Source of the DNA: Providencia heimbachae ATCC 35613
Lineage (GTDB): Bacteria; Pseudomonadota; Gammaproteobacteria; Enterobacterales; Enterobacteriaceae
DNA: 64,000 bases
Reading direction: 5' to 3'
Assembly (NCBI RefSeq): GCF_001655055.1
Contig: NZ_LXEW01000009.1
Coordinates: 1-64,000 of the forward strand
Made by a program: the position numbers and the translations under genes. Under the pieces are notes generated by a model. It worked only from the letters and a program-made list of their open reading frames with translations, was not told where the DNA came from and ran no database searches. Positions 24,812 through 34,620 of the stretch are shown piece after piece; the stretch's first letter is position 1, and the number at the start of each line of letters is the position of its first letter.

Positions 24812-25339
24812 TCAATCTAAATTTTGCTGAAACCGAAGGGTTAGTTCCCCATTCATGAATATTTCACCATCTTCGATATAACCTAATTTTTTGGCAACAC
24901 GTAAAGAGGCTTCATTATTAGGTTCAATAAAGCAGATTGTTTGTTTATGTTTATTTTGCGATTTTAGCCAGACTAATGCAGCCCTCATAGCTTCAGTTGC
25001 ATAACCCTTACCTTGGTGTTCAGGCGCAATCACCCAACCCGCTTCAGGGATCCCTTTCACTGACGGCTCCACGACGCGGTGAAAATCAGCAAAACCTAGA
25101 TCGCCTATATACAAACCGGTTTTCTTGTCACGTAAGGCCCAATAGCCAAAGCCTAATAATGGCCACAAACCGCTATATGTCAGCATTCGCATCCAAGATT
25201 CACGCTCTGTTGAGGGGACTCCCGTAATATAATGAGTAACAGAATCAGTCGTCCATAATCGAGCTAGACTCGGAAAATCATCCACCTCATGCTTTGATAA
25301 AATCAAACGTTCCGTTTCAAGTATAGGAATGCGTTCCAT
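24812..25339 (-). CDS. RimJ/RimL-type GNAT acetyltransferase
   Basis: 175 residues from ATG 25339, supported by AGGAGA eight bases upstream; the frame continues 12 codons further but without support. ILETERLILSKHEVDDFPSL is the typical start, GYWALRDKKTGLYIGDLGF the central strand, APEHQGKGYATEAMRAALVW the acetyl-CoA loop and NEASLRVAKKLGYIEDGE the C-terminal helix. Proteins of this type acetylate ribosomal proteins, small amines or antibiotics; no substrate can be assigned. Begins 16 bases after the amn stop and probably shares its transcript. Confidence 0.83.
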   Translation of the reverse strand: MERIPILETERLILSKHEVDDFPSLARLWTTDSVTHYITGVPSTERESWMRMLTYSGLWPLLGFGYWALRDKKTGLYIGDLGFADFHRVVEPSVKGIPEAGWVIAPEHQGKGYATEAMRAALVWLKSQNKHKQTICFIEPNNEASLRVAKKLGYIEDGEIFMNGELTLRFQQNLD

Positions 25340-25355
25340 TAATGACTTCTCCTGA

Positions 25356-26849
25356 TTATCTAAAAGGTGGCTCATCGAAGGTTCTCAATTTTCTTGAATG
25401 CAATTTATCCCCTTCTTGTCTCAGTAAGTCAATAGCACGAATACCTATCTGTAAATGCTCCGAAATAGCACCCTCATAAAAACTATTTGCTTGGCCTGGT
25501 AGTTTAATTTCACCATGTAGTGGCTTATCTGATACACAAAGTAATGTGCCATAAGGAACGCGAAAACGATAACCTTGCGCCGCAATAGTGGCGCTTTCCA
25601 TATCGACAGCAACTGCGCGACTTAAACTGAATCTACGTGCTGTTGCAAAAAAACGCAGCTCCCAGTTTCTATCGTCGGTAGTGACGACTGTCCCTGTACG
25701 TAAACGCTGTTTAACCAGCTCTCCAGGCATGTTACTGACCTGTTTAGTTGCATCATACAAAGCTCTTTGTACTTCAGCGATACTTGGAATAGGAATATCT
25801 GGTGGTAATACATCATCCAATATGTGGTCATCACGCAAATAAGCGTGAGCAAGAACATAATCACCAATTTTTTGGCTTTCACGTAATCCACCACAATGTC
25901 CGATCATTAGCCAAGTATGAGGACGTAATACCGCCAAATGATCGCAAATATTTTTTGCATTAGATGGGCCAACACCAATATTGACCAATGTAATACCCGC
26001 GCCATCTTTTGCTATCAGATGATATGCAGGCATTTGGAATTTTTTCCATGTTAAATCAGAAATCGCAATTTGAGGATCGGCATTTTCATCAGTAAGGTAA
26101 TTGTGTCCAACACAAGACAGCGCAATATAACGGCTTTCAGGATCGCGTATTTGCTCACAGGCCCAACTCACAAATTCATCCACATAACGATTATAGTTTG
26201 TGAATAAAATATAAGGTTGAACATGTTCAGGAGGCGTACCCGTATAATGTTTTAATCGCGCTAAAGAAAAATCAACGCGTAATGCATCGAAATGGGAAAG
26301 AGGCATTTCATCGGTGATTTGATACAGACCATCTGTAATATCATCACTGATATCGGCTAAATCTGTAATAGGAAAATGCGCGGCAAGACTGCTACTCATA
26401 CTTCGATCAAGGCTCAGGTCTGAGCCGTCAATAACGAAAGGATAAGGAATTTCTGTCTGTGAAGGACGCACAGTAAACGAAACATCATAATCCTGCTGTA
26501 AAATTGTTAGCTGCTCAACCAAATAAGCTCTAAACAATTCAGGCTGTGTTATCGTAATACTGTAATTCCCACGCTTTACAAATCTTGCATACGCCCGAGT
26601 TTTCTCACAATGATCAACTTCACCTTGCCACATCACGCAAAGCTCAGGATAGGCAAACAACCCGCTTTTTCTCGCATCTATATCAGGTAAGCGCCCTTCT
26701 TTTACATAAATAGCGATTGCATTTCTTAACGATTCAATCGCATTTGAGTACAAAGATGAAAGTTTATCTAAAACATCTTCAATAGACAGTTTTTTAGATT
26801 TCAGACTTTTTTCCAAAGACACACACAACTCCTTATCAGATGTAGTCAT
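25356..26849 (-). CDS. amn: AMP nucleosidase
   Basis: 497 residues, close to E. coli Amn (484). It hydrolyses AMP to adenine and ribose 5-phosphate, controlling adenylate levels and feeding purine salvage. The N-terminal AMN-specific domain (about 1-180) is followed by a nucleoside-phosphorylase fold with ITLVNIGVGPSNAKNICDHL, GHCGGLR and VAVDMESATIAAQGYRFRVP. The last of these carries the glutamate of the ribose-binding site. In E. coli the gene is phosphate-regulated; no convincing Pho box was found in its upstream 80 bases. Cytoplasmic. Confidence 0.93.
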   Translation of the reverse strand: MTTSDKELCVSLEKSLKSKKLSIEDVLDKLSSLYSNAIESLRNAIAIYVKEGRLPDIDARKSGLFAYPELCVMWQGEVDHCEKTRAYARFVKRGNYSITITQPELFRAYLVEQLTILQQDYDVSFTVRPSQTEIPYPFVIDGSDLSLDRSMSSSLAAHFPITDLADISDDITDGLYQITDEMPLSHFDALRVDFSLARLKHYTGTPPEHVQPYILFTNYNRYVDEFVSWACEQIRDPESRYIALSCVGHNYLTDENADPQIAISDLTWKKFQMPAYHLIAKDGAGITLVNIGVGPSNAKNICDHLAVLRPHTWLMIGHCGGLRESQKIGDYVLAHAYLRDDHILDDVLPPDIPIPSIAEVQRALYDATKQVSNMPGELVKQRLRTGTVVTTDDRNWELRFFATARRFSLSRAVAVDMESATIAAQGYRFRVPYGTLLCVSDKPLHGEIKLPGQANSFYEGAISEHLQIGIRAIDLLRQEGDKLHSRKLRTFDEPPFR

Positions 26850-26930
26850 CAGTCGATAACATAGTGTATGTGCGCAGCGGTTGCAAAATATATCTTAATG
26901 CTTTTATTTCATCATGTTTTAATTAAAAAT

Positions 26931-27839
26931 TTAATGCATAACTAAGGTTAAAACTAATGGTAATGTGAGCACAGCGATAATGGTTTGTAATGTAATGATC
27001 CCCGCCATCAATTGGCTATCACCACTTAACTGTCGAGTAAGAATATAGGCCGTTGGAGCTGTAGGTATCGAAAAGAAAATAACTAATAAAACCGTTTCAA
27101 GCTCAGGCAATGAAAATAAATAGGCTGTAAATACAGCTAAGATAGGCATCACAAGCAAACGTAATAATGTTGTTAATACAAGTGGCTTAAACTCTTTCTT
27201 CAATGTGGAAGTTTGTAATGCACCACCTATACAAATCAAGCCTAATGGCAGGCTTGCTGCCGCTAATAATTTTAATAACTGGTCTGAACCAAATGGCAAA
27301 CCAATTGGTGATAAGTTTAATAAAATTCCGAGAAAACATGAAATAATCAGCGGGTTTTTAATGATTGGTAAGAAAATTTGTTTGATTGAAATTTTCTTAC
27401 CTGCCGTTAATGACAAAACTGATATGATATTTGTGCTTGGTACTAAAATCGCCATGATAACCGCAGCAATCGCGATCCCCTCATTGCCAAACAGGTCTGC
27501 AATAATCGCTAATCCTAGATATGTATTAAAACGGATAATTCCCTGTATATATGCACCAAAGCGGGGAATATTAATTTTAAATAAATATTTATTTATGAGT
27601 GCCAACAATGCACTTACCGCGAGAATAAAAAATATGGCACTCGCTAAATAAGGTAATTTAGGATTATCAAGAGGTGCCTTTGCCAAGCTATTAATTAGCA
27701 ATGCAGGAAATAAAATAAAATAATTTAACTTTTCAGCACTAGGCCAAAAATCCGCCGAAAAAAGCGCTGTACGACGTAACACAAAACCCATAGCAATTAG
27801 TGCAAATAATGGCCATAAAACGAATAAAATCTTTTCCAT
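26931..27839 (-). CDS. AEC-family (auxin efflux carrier-like) transporter
   Basis: 302 residues with about ten hydrophobic segments in two five-helix halves. FVLWPLFALIAMGFVLRR opens it, RFNTYLGLAIIADLFGNEG is in the fourth segment, and the C-terminal FFSIPTAPTAYILTRQLSGD is a hallmark of the family. Characterised bacterial members carry malate, malonate or other small organic anions. The substrate is not assigned here. Transcribed alone. Confidence 0.83.
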   Translation of the reverse strand: MEKILFVLWPLFALIAMGFVLRRTALFSADFWPSAEKLNYFILFPALLINSLAKAPLDNPKLPYLASAIFFILAVSALLALINKYLFKINIPRFGAYIQGIIRFNTYLGLAIIADLFGNEGIAIAAVIMAILVPSTNIISVLSLTAGKKISIKQIFLPIIKNPLIISCFLGILLNLSPIGLPFGSDQLLKLLAAASLPLGLICIGGALQTSTLKKEFKPLVLTTLLRLLVMPILAVFTAYLFSLPELETVLLVIFFSIPTAPTAYILTRQLSGDSQLMAGIITLQTIIAVLTLPLVLTLVMH

Positions 27840-27997
27840 GTTGATTAATTTATTTTTTCATTGCATTAAATTAGGATATCAACAAGCCTAACGTTACACG
27901 CATGTAAATGTTAGGTAAAAAAAGCGCTTATTTTTATAATGAACATTTTGTATTGCGTTATTTTGTAAAAATCAAAAGTAACTCACACTTATATTAT

Positions 27998-28024
27998 AAA
28001 AACCCGTTGTTGCCTAACAACGGG
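27998..28024 (-). terminator. Rho-independent terminator
   Basis: CCCGTTGTT-GCCT-AACAACGGG (28003-28024) is a perfect 9-bp stem. On the minus strand it is followed by TTTTTATA, so it ends the GNAT transcript from 28532. Confidence 0.8.
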
Positions 28025-28073
28025 CCAGCCAATCACTCACTGAAATGCGTAGAATAATTATTACTCAATATAT

Positions 28074-28532
28074 TTACAGCGGCATTCTGTATTCAATTAC
28101 GCCTGGTTTTTCTGCGACCCAATTATACAATTTTTGACCACGTAAATTGGTTTCTTGAGTATGCCAGTATAAACGACCACATTGGTTTTCTTGTGCCTGT
28201 GCTTGGACAAACTCAATCAACTGCTTACCAACATGACGCCCTCTGACTTCAGGGGTGACATAAAGGTCTTCTAAATAGCAAAAGTCATTTTTAGCCCATG
28301 TAGACCGATGATATAGGTAGTTAACAAAACCGATAACCTTATCCCCTTCAAGTGCAACAGCACAGTACATAGGTTCATTAGCATCAAAAAAACGTTCCCA
28401 TGCTTTGAGAGTCACATCTTCATCTAAATCAACACGGTAAAATGCTTGATAATCTAACCAATAAACTAACCACTGCGGATAATGTTCTACTGAGACAAAC
28501 TCAACCGTAACTGGTAATGCTTCATTATTCAT
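28074..28532 (-). CDS. GNAT-family N-acetyltransferase
   Basis: 152 residues from ATG 28532, with GGAAGGG upstream; 18 further in-frame codons upstream are not supported. CYLEDLYVTPEVRGRHVGKQ is the beta4 strand and acetyl-CoA loop, and RLYWHTQETNLRGQKLYNWV the C-terminal part typical of a broad GNAT subgroup. Divergent from a MocR-type regulator at 28637, which may control it. Substrate unknown. Confidence 0.82.
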   Translation of the reverse strand: MNNEALPVTVEFVSVEHYPQWLVYWLDYQAFYRVDLDEDVTLKAWERFFDANEPMYCAVALEGDKVIGFVNYLYHRSTWAKNDFCYLEDLYVTPEVRGRHVGKQLIEFVQAQAQENQCGRLYWHTQETNLRGQKLYNWVAEKPGVIEYRMPL

Positions 28533-28636
28533 AATAACCCTTCCGTTTGTAGATATATTACATAATGCAGCTATAGTACATACCAATATGGTGCCGTATA
28601 AGATACACTTTTGTTATTTAAATAGGATCCACTTAA

Positions 28637-30163
28637 ATGCGATGTAAGCAACAAGCTCAATTTCCGCTTCTACTTCTAGATGAAGGGATCCTAAAAGAGA
28701 ACAGTATTAAAGACAGCGTATATCACACTATTCGTAATGCCATACTTGACGGAAGAATAAGTACGGGCATCAAACTCCCTTCAACCAGAGCGTTAGCTGA
28801 AATGATGTCGATTTCACGTAACTCTGTGATTGCCGGTTTTGAGCGGTTAACTGATGAAGGATATCTCTATTCTAAGCAAGGATCTGGCACATATGTTTCA
28901 GCAAATATCCCAGATGAACTGGTTCGAACAACAAATAACCCACATGCTACTGAACATCTTGAATATACTGCACTTAATCTGAACCCTATGGTTAATCATC
29001 TCACCAGATCATGGAATCAATCACGCCCTAATACCAATAAACACCAAATGTTTAATATCGGTATTGGTTGTGTTGACCAATTTCCACACGAGCTTTGGGG
29101 AAGGCTATTAGGGCGTGTTTGGCGTAAATCAAAACATGTCATTACTCACTACAATCATCCAGATGGTTATTCACCATTAAAACAGTTATTAGTCGATTAT
29201 GTACGGTCAACCCGAGGCGTTCACTGCTCAGAAAAGCAAATTATTATCGTTAATGGAACACAACAAGCCATAAATCTTGCAGCCAGAGTACTACTGAAAC
29301 AAGGGGATAAAGTTTGGTTAGATGACCCGGGCTATGACAGTGCTAAAGCCATTTTAATGGGGCAAGGTGCTCAAATAATACCTATCCCATCGGATGATGA
29401 GGGAATGAATATAGCTTATGCTGCTAAATATCATCCCGATGCTAAATTAGTTTATACCGCCCCTTCCCACCAGTTCCCGCTTGGGACCACCTTGAGTTTA
29501 GCCCGCCGATTAGCTTTATTAGATTGGGCACAACAAAATAACGCATGGGTTTTTGAGGATGATTATAATAGTGAGTTTCGTTTTTTATCTAAACCCATTC
29601 AAGCATTACAAGGACTCGATAACCACCAACGCGTTATTTACGCAGGTACATTTTCTAAAATGATGTATCCCGGATTTCGCCTCGGATTTTTAATTGTGCC
29701 AGAAATTCTGAGTGATGCATTTACGATGATGAAATACTACAGCGATAGCCATTGTAGCTATTTAGAACAAGCCGCCTTAGCGCAATTTATTCAAGAAGGC
29801 CACTACGCTCGGCATGTTAGAAAAATACGTAAAATATGTCACGAACGGCAAAATACCTTTTTTACTGCAATTAACTCATATCTACCTGATATATTTGATG
29901 TACAGCTGACCGATTCTGGAATTCATACCGTATGTTGGGTCAAACAAGGTTATGATATTGATATCATTTTACAGCAATGCCGCTTATTAGGTTTTGGCGC
30001 ACAGCCGCTATCAAGGTATTGTATTAATAGTAAAAATAACAATGCAATTTTATTTGGTTATGCAGCACATGCAGAATCTGATATTACCAATAGCGTTAAA
30101 TTGCTTAGTGAAAGACTTGAGAGCATATACTCTAGATCACTCAACACTAATTTAGATGAGTAA
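28637..30163 (+). CDS. MocR/GntR-family regulator with aminotransferase-like domain
   Basis: 508 residues. A GntR winged helix (about 22-90, with STRALAEMMSISRNSVIAGF and YLYSKQGSGTYVS) is joined by a linker to a fold-type I aminotransferase domain (about 135-490). The PLP lysine is K341 in AGTFSKMMYPGFRLGF, with VFEDDYNSEFRF upstream. MocR proteins such as PdxR and GabR use PLP or a PLP-amino-acid adduct as effector. It is divergent from a GNAT gene, the likely target. A role in vitamin B6 or amino-acid sensing is inferred. Confidence 0.87.
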   Translation: MRCKQQAQFPLLLLDEGILKENSIKDSVYHTIRNAILDGRISTGIKLPSTRALAEMMSISRNSVIAGFERLTDEGYLYSKQGSGTYVSANIPDELVRTTNNPHATEHLEYTALNLNPMVNHLTRSWNQSRPNTNKHQMFNIGIGCVDQFPHELWGRLLGRVWRKSKHVITHYNHPDGYSPLKQLLVDYVRSTRGVHCSEKQIIIVNGTQQAINLAARVLLKQGDKVWLDDPGYDSAKAILMGQGAQIIPIPSDDEGMNIAYAAKYHPDAKLVYTAPSHQFPLGTTLSLARRLALLDWAQQNNAWVFEDDYNSEFRFLSKPIQALQGLDNHQRVIYAGTFSKMMYPGFRLGFLIVPEILSDAFTMMKYYSDSHCSYLEQAALAQFIQEGHYARHVRKIRKICHERQNTFFTAINSYLPDIFDVQLTDSGIHTVCWVKQGYDIDIILQQCRLLGFGAQPLSRYCINSKNNNAILFGYAAHAESDITNSVKLLSERLESIYSRSLNTNLDE

Positions 30164-30294
30164 TTAATTTAAAATATGATGATATACCTTAGATAAACAA
30201 ATTATAGATTTGAGTTATTGTCTGATTGTGGCTTTTCTTTATGTCGCTTTAAATGGTCTCAATATCTTTATTTTATTTATGTTGAGGTGTGTTG

Positions 30295-30876
30295 ATGGAA
30301 CAAATTAATTATCCTTATAATCTCGAAGTTGGTGATGTCATTTTTACCAGTATCGGTACTGAGCTATTTCGTCAAATTGCATCTGCATCGCAATGCTGGA
30401 GTAATCATGTTGGCATGATTATCGGGCATGATGGTAATGATTATTTAATCGCCGAAAGCCGTGTCCCTCTCTCAACTACCACCACATTGTCACGCTTTAT
30501 CGCGCGTTCATCGGATAAACGTTATGGTGTGCGACGACTAGCGAGCCACCTAACTAATGAGCAAAAAAATGCATTAGTGGCGGAAGTTCCACCGAGACTT
30601 AATAAGTTTTACCACACTGGATTTAAGTATGAATCCTCAAGACAATTTTGCTCTAAATTTGTTTTTGATATTTATCAATCCGCATTATCTATTCGCATTG
30701 GTGAAATAGAAACTTTCCATGAATTATTAAGCAAAAATCCGAATGCGAAATTAAATTTTTGGAAGCTATGGTTTATCGGACAAATTCCATGGGAACGCAC
30801 CACTGTAACCCCAGCAAGCCTATGGCATCATCCTGAGTTATCGTTGATTTATCGGAGTCATGAAGATATTCATTAG
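30295..30876 (+). CDS. yebB: YebB/YiiX-like papain-fold hydrolase family protein
   Basis: 193 residues from ATG 30295, with GAGGTG seven bases upstream. It matches E. coli YebB (200) nearly throughout: [48 protein letters not shown] and [12 protein letters not shown]. The family is a permuted NlpC/P60-like cysteine peptidase fold. Here Cys in RQFCSKF and His in SNHVG are the likely catalytic pair. The substrate is unknown. No signal peptide, so cytoplasmic. Ends in a shared terminator. Confidence 0.87.
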   Translation: MEQINYPYNLEVGDVIFTSIGTELFRQIASASQCWSNHVGMIIGHDGNDYLIAESRVPLSTTTTLSRFIARSSDKRYGVRRLASHLTNEQKNALVAEVPPRLNKFYHTGFKYESSRQFCSKFVFDIYQSALSIRIGEIETFHELLSKNPNAKLNFWKLWFIGQIPWERTTVTPASLWHHPELSLIYRSHEDIH

Positions 30877-30902
30877 AAATATAACGATTAAAATACACAC
30901 AA

Positions 30903-30931
30903 AAAAAGGCACTCGCCCCCGAGTGCCTTTT
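30903..30931. terminator. Bidirectional terminator between yebB and ahpF
   Basis: AAAGGCACTCG-CCCC-CGAGTGCCTTT is a perfect stem flanked by A7 on the left and TTTT on the right, so it can terminate yebB on the plus strand and ahpF on the minus strand. Confidence 0.88.
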
Positions 30932-30965
30932 GACTACAACCTACTGAATTTAGAGTAAAAAACTC

Positions 30966-32540
30966 CTATTCAGCGGTTCTGGTACTTGTGCGGATTAGGT
31001 AGTCAAATGCGCTAAGTGCGGCTTTTGCGCCTTCTCCGGCTGAAATAATGATTTGCTTATAAGGAACAGTGGTACAGTCACCTGCAGCAAAAATACCTTT
31101 AATATTGGTTTCACCACGAGCGTCAACTTCAATTTCACCTATGCGATTACGGGTAATTGTATCCCCTAACCAGTTGGTATTGGGTAATAAACCAATTTGT
31201 ACGAATGCGCCAGCCACGGCTAAAGAATGCACTGTTTCATTAGTACGATCTTTATATTCAAGGCTCGTCATCTTGCTACCATCACCTTTAACTTCTAAGG
31301 TTTGTGCGTTCAAAATGATATCGATATTTTTTAAACTACGCGCTTTTTGTTGCAATACTGAATCCGCTTTCAGTTCTGGTGCAAACTCAAGCACAGTCAC
31401 GTGTTCAACAATACCGGCTAAATCAATCGCGGCTTCAATGCCTGAGTTACCACCACCAATCACCGCAACTCGCTTGCCTTTAAATAGAGGGCCATCACAG
31501 TGTGGGCAGAATGTTACCCCTTTGGTACGATATTCTTGCTCCCCCGGTACACCCATGTTTCTCCAACGTGCGCCGGTTGAAATAATAATACTGCGTGATT
31601 TTAAGATACCACCTGATGCGGTTTCAATTTGATGTAAGCCACCCGCTTGTTCTGCGGGGATTAATTTAGTCACTGACTGACCATCAATGACATCGACATC
31701 ATAATTATCTACATGGTTTTTTAATGCACCGGCAAATATCGCACCTTCTGTTTTAATCACAGAAATATAGTTTTCAATATCAACCGTATCCATAACTTGG
31801 CCGCCAAAGCGCTCGCCAATCACGCCAGTACGAATGCCTTTACGAGCGGTATAAATGGCAGCAGAAGCTCCCGCGGGACCACTACCAATAATCAATACTT
31901 CAAATGGCTCACGTTCGGTCAATGATTTTGCCGCACGCTCATCGGCTTTAGTATCAACCTTGCTGACAATTTCACTTAATGTCATGCGCCCTTGCCCAAA
32001 TTCTTTTCCGTTTAAGAAAACAGCGGGGACGCCCATCACATTGCGTTCTTCAATTTCATTTTGGAAAAGCGCGCCATCAATCGCCGTATGGCTGATATTT
32101 GGGTTCAAAATCGCCATTAAATTAAATGCTTGAACAACATCTGGGCAGTTATGGCACGATAATGAATAATAAGTCTCGAAATGAAATTCGCCTTCAAGGC
32201 TTTTAATCTGTTCTAATAGTTCTTGTGCTTCTTTTGATGGATGTCCACCAACTTGTAATAATGCTAAAACAAGAGAAGTAAATTCATGTCCTAGTGGGGA
32301 ACCCGCAAAGCGAACACCACTATCCACACCTGGATTAGTAATTAGAAATGATGGCATTCTTAATGATTTGTCATGAACTTCACGAACACTAATTTTGTCT
32401 GATAGCGAAGCAATTTGTTCAATTAATTGTTTTATTTCATTTGATTTTTCGCTGCTATCTAAATTTGCAACTAACTCTAAAGGTTTAGTTAATTTTTCTA
32501 AATAGGCTTTCAATTGTGCCTGTAAATTATTATCGAGCAT
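30966..32540 (-). CDS. ahpF: Alkyl hydroperoxide reductase subunit F
   Basis: 524 residues from ATG 32540, preceded by AGGGGA. The N-terminal thioredoxin-like domain has the CxxC pair in [12 protein letters not shown]. The FAD/NADH reductase part shows [20 protein letters not shown] and the active dithiol [17 protein letters not shown], then the C-terminal FAD motif GIFAAGDCT. AhpF uses NADH to reduce AhpC, which removes peroxides. It lies downstream of ahpC on the same strand with about 195 bases between, including a repeat element. The eight codons before the chosen start lack support. Confidence 0.95.
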   Translation of the reverse strand: MLDNNLQAQLKAYLEKLTKPLELVANLDSSEKSNEIKQLIEQIASLSDKISVREVHDKSLRMPSFLITNPGVDSGVRFAGSPLGHEFTSLVLALLQVGGHPSKEAQELLEQIKSLEGEFHFETYYSLSCHNCPDVVQAFNLMAILNPNISHTAIDGALFQNEIEERNVMGVPAVFLNGKEFGQGRMTLSEIVSKVDTKADERAAKSLTEREPFEVLIIGSGPAGASAAIYTARKGIRTGVIGERFGGQVMDTVDIENYISVIKTEGAIFAGALKNHVDNYDVDVIDGQSVTKLIPAEQAGGLHQIETASGGILKSRSIIISTGARWRNMGVPGEQEYRTKGVTFCPHCDGPLFKGKRVAVIGGGNSGIEAAIDLAGIVEHVTVLEFAPELKADSVLQQKARSLKNIDIILNAQTLEVKGDGSKMTSLEYKDRTNETVHSLAVAGAFVQIGLLPNTNWLGDTITRNRIGEIEVDARGETNIKGIFAAGDCTTVPYKQIIISAGEGAKAALSAFDYLIRTSTRTAE

Positions 32541-32654
32541 GTAATCCCCTTTAATTTTAATCATAAAATCGGGTACATATACCCGTCACGCTTTTAGCTA
32601 CAGGCTTATTTAGTTACCTATAACTTCAATATTTTTCAGTTAATCTATCAATTT

Positions 32655-32726
32655 ATACTCAAAATAATTCGAGTTGCAGGTTGCTGAGTGTAGTCAACAA
32701 CCCTGCAACTTGAAATATGACGAGTC
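32655..32726. repeat. Palindromic intergenic repeat (MITE-like) between ahpC and ahpF
   Basis: TTCGAGTTGCAGG and CCTGCAACTTGAA are near-perfect inverted ends around a short core. The outer bases TATACTCAAAATAA and ATATGACGAGT extend the element. Very similar TCGAGTTGCAGG / CCTGCAACTTGAA ends occur in interspersed intergenic repeats of Enterobacterales such as Yersinia and Photorhabdus (from memory). Here the core is shortened. As RNA it would form a hairpin between the ahpC and ahpF messages and might adjust their relative expression. Confidence 0.6.
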
Positions 32727-32736
32727 AGTGAGCGAA

Positions 32737-33300
32737 TTAGATTTTGCCGACTAAGTCTAACGACGGAGACAATGTAGCCTCACCTTCTTTCCATTTCGCT
32801 GGGCAAACTTCACCTGGGTGACTTGCAACATATTGAGCTGCTTTAACTTTACGCAGCAAATCTGATGCGTCACGGCCGATGCCTTCCGCTGTGATTTCGA
32901 TTGCTTGGATGATACCTTGTGGATCTACAACGAACGTACCGCGATCTGCAAGGCCTTCCGCTTCACGCATATTTTCAAAGTTACGCGTTAATGCGCCAGT
33001 TGGGTCACCGATCATGGCATATTTGATTTTGCCGATAGTATCTGAACTTGCATGCCATGCTTTATGCGTGAAATGTGTGTCTGTCGAAACAGAGAAAATC
33101 TCAACGCCCATTTTTTGGAATTCTTCGTAATGATCAGCAACATCACCAAGTTCTGTTGGGCAAACAAAAGTAAAGTCCGCTGGATAAAAGAAAAATACAC
33201 TCCATTTACCTTCAACGTCTTTTTCAGTAACTTCGATAAATTTGCCGTCTTTAAATGCTTGATTAGTGAAAGGTTTGATTTGAGTATTAATTAATGACAT
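32737..33300 (-). CDS. ahpC: Alkyl hydroperoxide reductase subunit C (2-Cys peroxiredoxin)
   Basis: 187 residues from ATG 33300 ([17 protein letters not shown]), with AGGAGG eight bases upstream; the open frame extends 23 codons beyond this without meaning. The peroxidatic cysteine is in [16 protein letters not shown] (about Cys47) and the resolving one in [13 protein letters not shown] (about Cys166). It reduces H2O2, organic peroxides and peroxynitrite, and is recycled by AhpF. A possible OxyR site lies upstream. Confidence 0.96.
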   Translation of the reverse strand: MSLINTQIKPFTNQAFKDGKFIEVTEKDVEGKWSVFFFYPADFTFVCPTELGDVADHYEEFQKMGVEIFSVSTDTHFTHKAWHASSDTIGKIKYAMIGDPTGALTRNFENMREAEGLADRGTFVVDPQGIIQAIEITAEGIGRDASDLLRKVKAAQYVASHPGEVCPAKWKEGEATLSPSLDLVGKI

Positions 33301-33379
33301 TTGATGTCCTCCTGTTGGGTTGCCTATTAAGTTACTGTTTTCCAGCAGCTTTATCCAATCAGTAGGCACTATCGATTTG

Positions 33380-33394
33380 ATAGGTATAATCTTT
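33380..33394 (-). promoter_or_regulatory. Possible OxyR half-site upstream of ahpC
   Basis: ATAG-GTATAAT-CTTT fits the OxyR half motif ATAG-nTnnnAn-CTAT at all but one position, 80 bases before the ahpC start. The second half-site expected next to it is poor. OxyR control of ahpC is well known in enterobacteria, so the site is plausible but weakly supported by sequence alone. Confidence 0.3.
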
Positions 33395-33490
33395 TGATTA
33401 TTTAATTATTGATAGGTTAAACATTAAAACGCCTACTGGGAATATCAGCAAGCGTTTTTGACATAATGACAACAGCATTTATTTATAACA

Positions 33491-34618
33491 TTAGGCCATC
33501 GTTGCAATTGTTTTGCGAAAACGCACAAGTGCAAGACTAAAGAATACAGCACCAATTATCACCAAAATGATGAATTGAGGCCACACAATCTGAAAGCCAG
33601 CCCCCCGATATAAAATAGCCTGAGCAAGATTAACAAAGTGTGTTGTTGGCATGGTTAACATGATGTCTTGAACTAGCTGCGGCATACTTTCTCGAGCTGT
33701 CATCCCTCCTGAAAGCATATTTAATGGCAATAGAACGAGTATCATTAATAAACCAAACTGTGGCATCGAACGAGCAATCGTCCCCATAAAAATACCAATG
33801 GATGTCGTTGCAAATAGGCTTAGTGCCACACCACACATAAACAATAGGATAGAGCCTTCAATCGGGACTTGTAGCAGCGTTTTGACTACTAAAAGCAGCG
33901 AAACCCCCGAAGCAATCAACACGACCAGCCCCATTGACCAAATTTTAGACATCATAATTTCAAAAGGCGTCAATGGCATCACCATCAGATGCTCAACCGT
34001 GCCATGTTCTCGTTCACGGATCAAAGCCGCTCCCGTTAATACAATAGAAAGCATGGTGATATTATTGATAATCGCCATTACAGAGCCAAACCATGACTGC
34101 GTTAAGTTTGGGTTAAAGCGCATTCTCACTTCCAAATCAACCGGTAAGCTGGCATTACTACGAGACTTGGCTAAAAATTCATTCACTTCCCCTAAGGTAA
34201 TATTTTGAATATAACTATTGCCTAAAAATGCCTGACTCATACGAGTCGCATCAATATTAACCTGTATTTCAGGATGGCGGCCTGCAAGCACATCCCTTTG
34301 AAAATTAGGTGGAATATCTAAGGCAAAGGTATAAGAACCTCGATTCAGTAATCCATCAATTTGGTCGGGCGTAATATCCGCAGGGGGTAAAAAATAGGGT
34401 GCATAAAAGCTATTAATAATTCGATTGGATAGTTGCGATTTATCCTGATCAGCAATAGCGATGGGGGCATTATGCAGTGAGCCCGGTGTGACTGTTGCAG
34501 ATGAATAAATTGATACTGTAAAGGCAAATACGATCAATGCCATCATCGCTTTATCACGGCTCAAGCTGCGTAATTCTTTGATACCTAAGTTAATAATATT
34601 TTGTATTTTCCGCATCAT
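33491..34618 (-). CDS. yhhJ: ABC-2 type transporter permease YhhJ
   Basis: 375 residues, collinear with E. coli YhhJ (NLGIKELRSLSRDKAMMALI at the N-terminus and YRGAGFQIVWPQFI near the end). One N-terminal membrane segment, a periplasmic domain of about 130 residues with FALDIPPNFQRDVLAGR, then five C-terminal segments containing ALIREREHGTVEHLMVMPLT. It is the second permease of the YhiI-RbbA-YhhJ system. Its start lies 2 bases after the rbbA stop, so the three genes form one operon. Transported substrate not established. Confidence 0.9.
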   Translation of the reverse strand: MMRKIQNIINLGIKELRSLSRDKAMMALIVFAFTVSIYSSATVTPGSLHNAPIAIADQDKSQLSNRIINSFYAPYFLPPADITPDQIDGLLNRGSYTFALDIPPNFQRDVLAGRHPEIQVNIDATRMSQAFLGNSYIQNITLGEVNEFLAKSRSNASLPVDLEVRMRFNPNLTQSWFGSVMAIINNITMLSIVLTGAALIREREHGTVEHLMVMPLTPFEIMMSKIWSMGLVVLIASGVSLLLVVKTLLQVPIEGSILLFMCGVALSLFATTSIGIFMGTIARSMPQFGLLMILVLLPLNMLSGGMTARESMPQLVQDIMLTMPTTHFVNLAQAILYRGAGFQIVWPQFIILVIIGAVFFSLALVRFRKTIATMA

Positions 34619-34620
34619 TG

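Noticed and set aside
26850-26930. Pho box upstream of amn
   Set aside because: The expected CTGTCAT direct repeats were not found in the short upstream gap, although amn is phosphate-regulated in E. coli.
31069-32133. Long open frames on the plus strand opposite ahpF (187 and 92 codons)
   Set aside because: They run antisense inside ahpF, have low-complexity Pro/Ser/Ala-rich translations and no ribosome site. They are frame shadows of a strongly coding gene.
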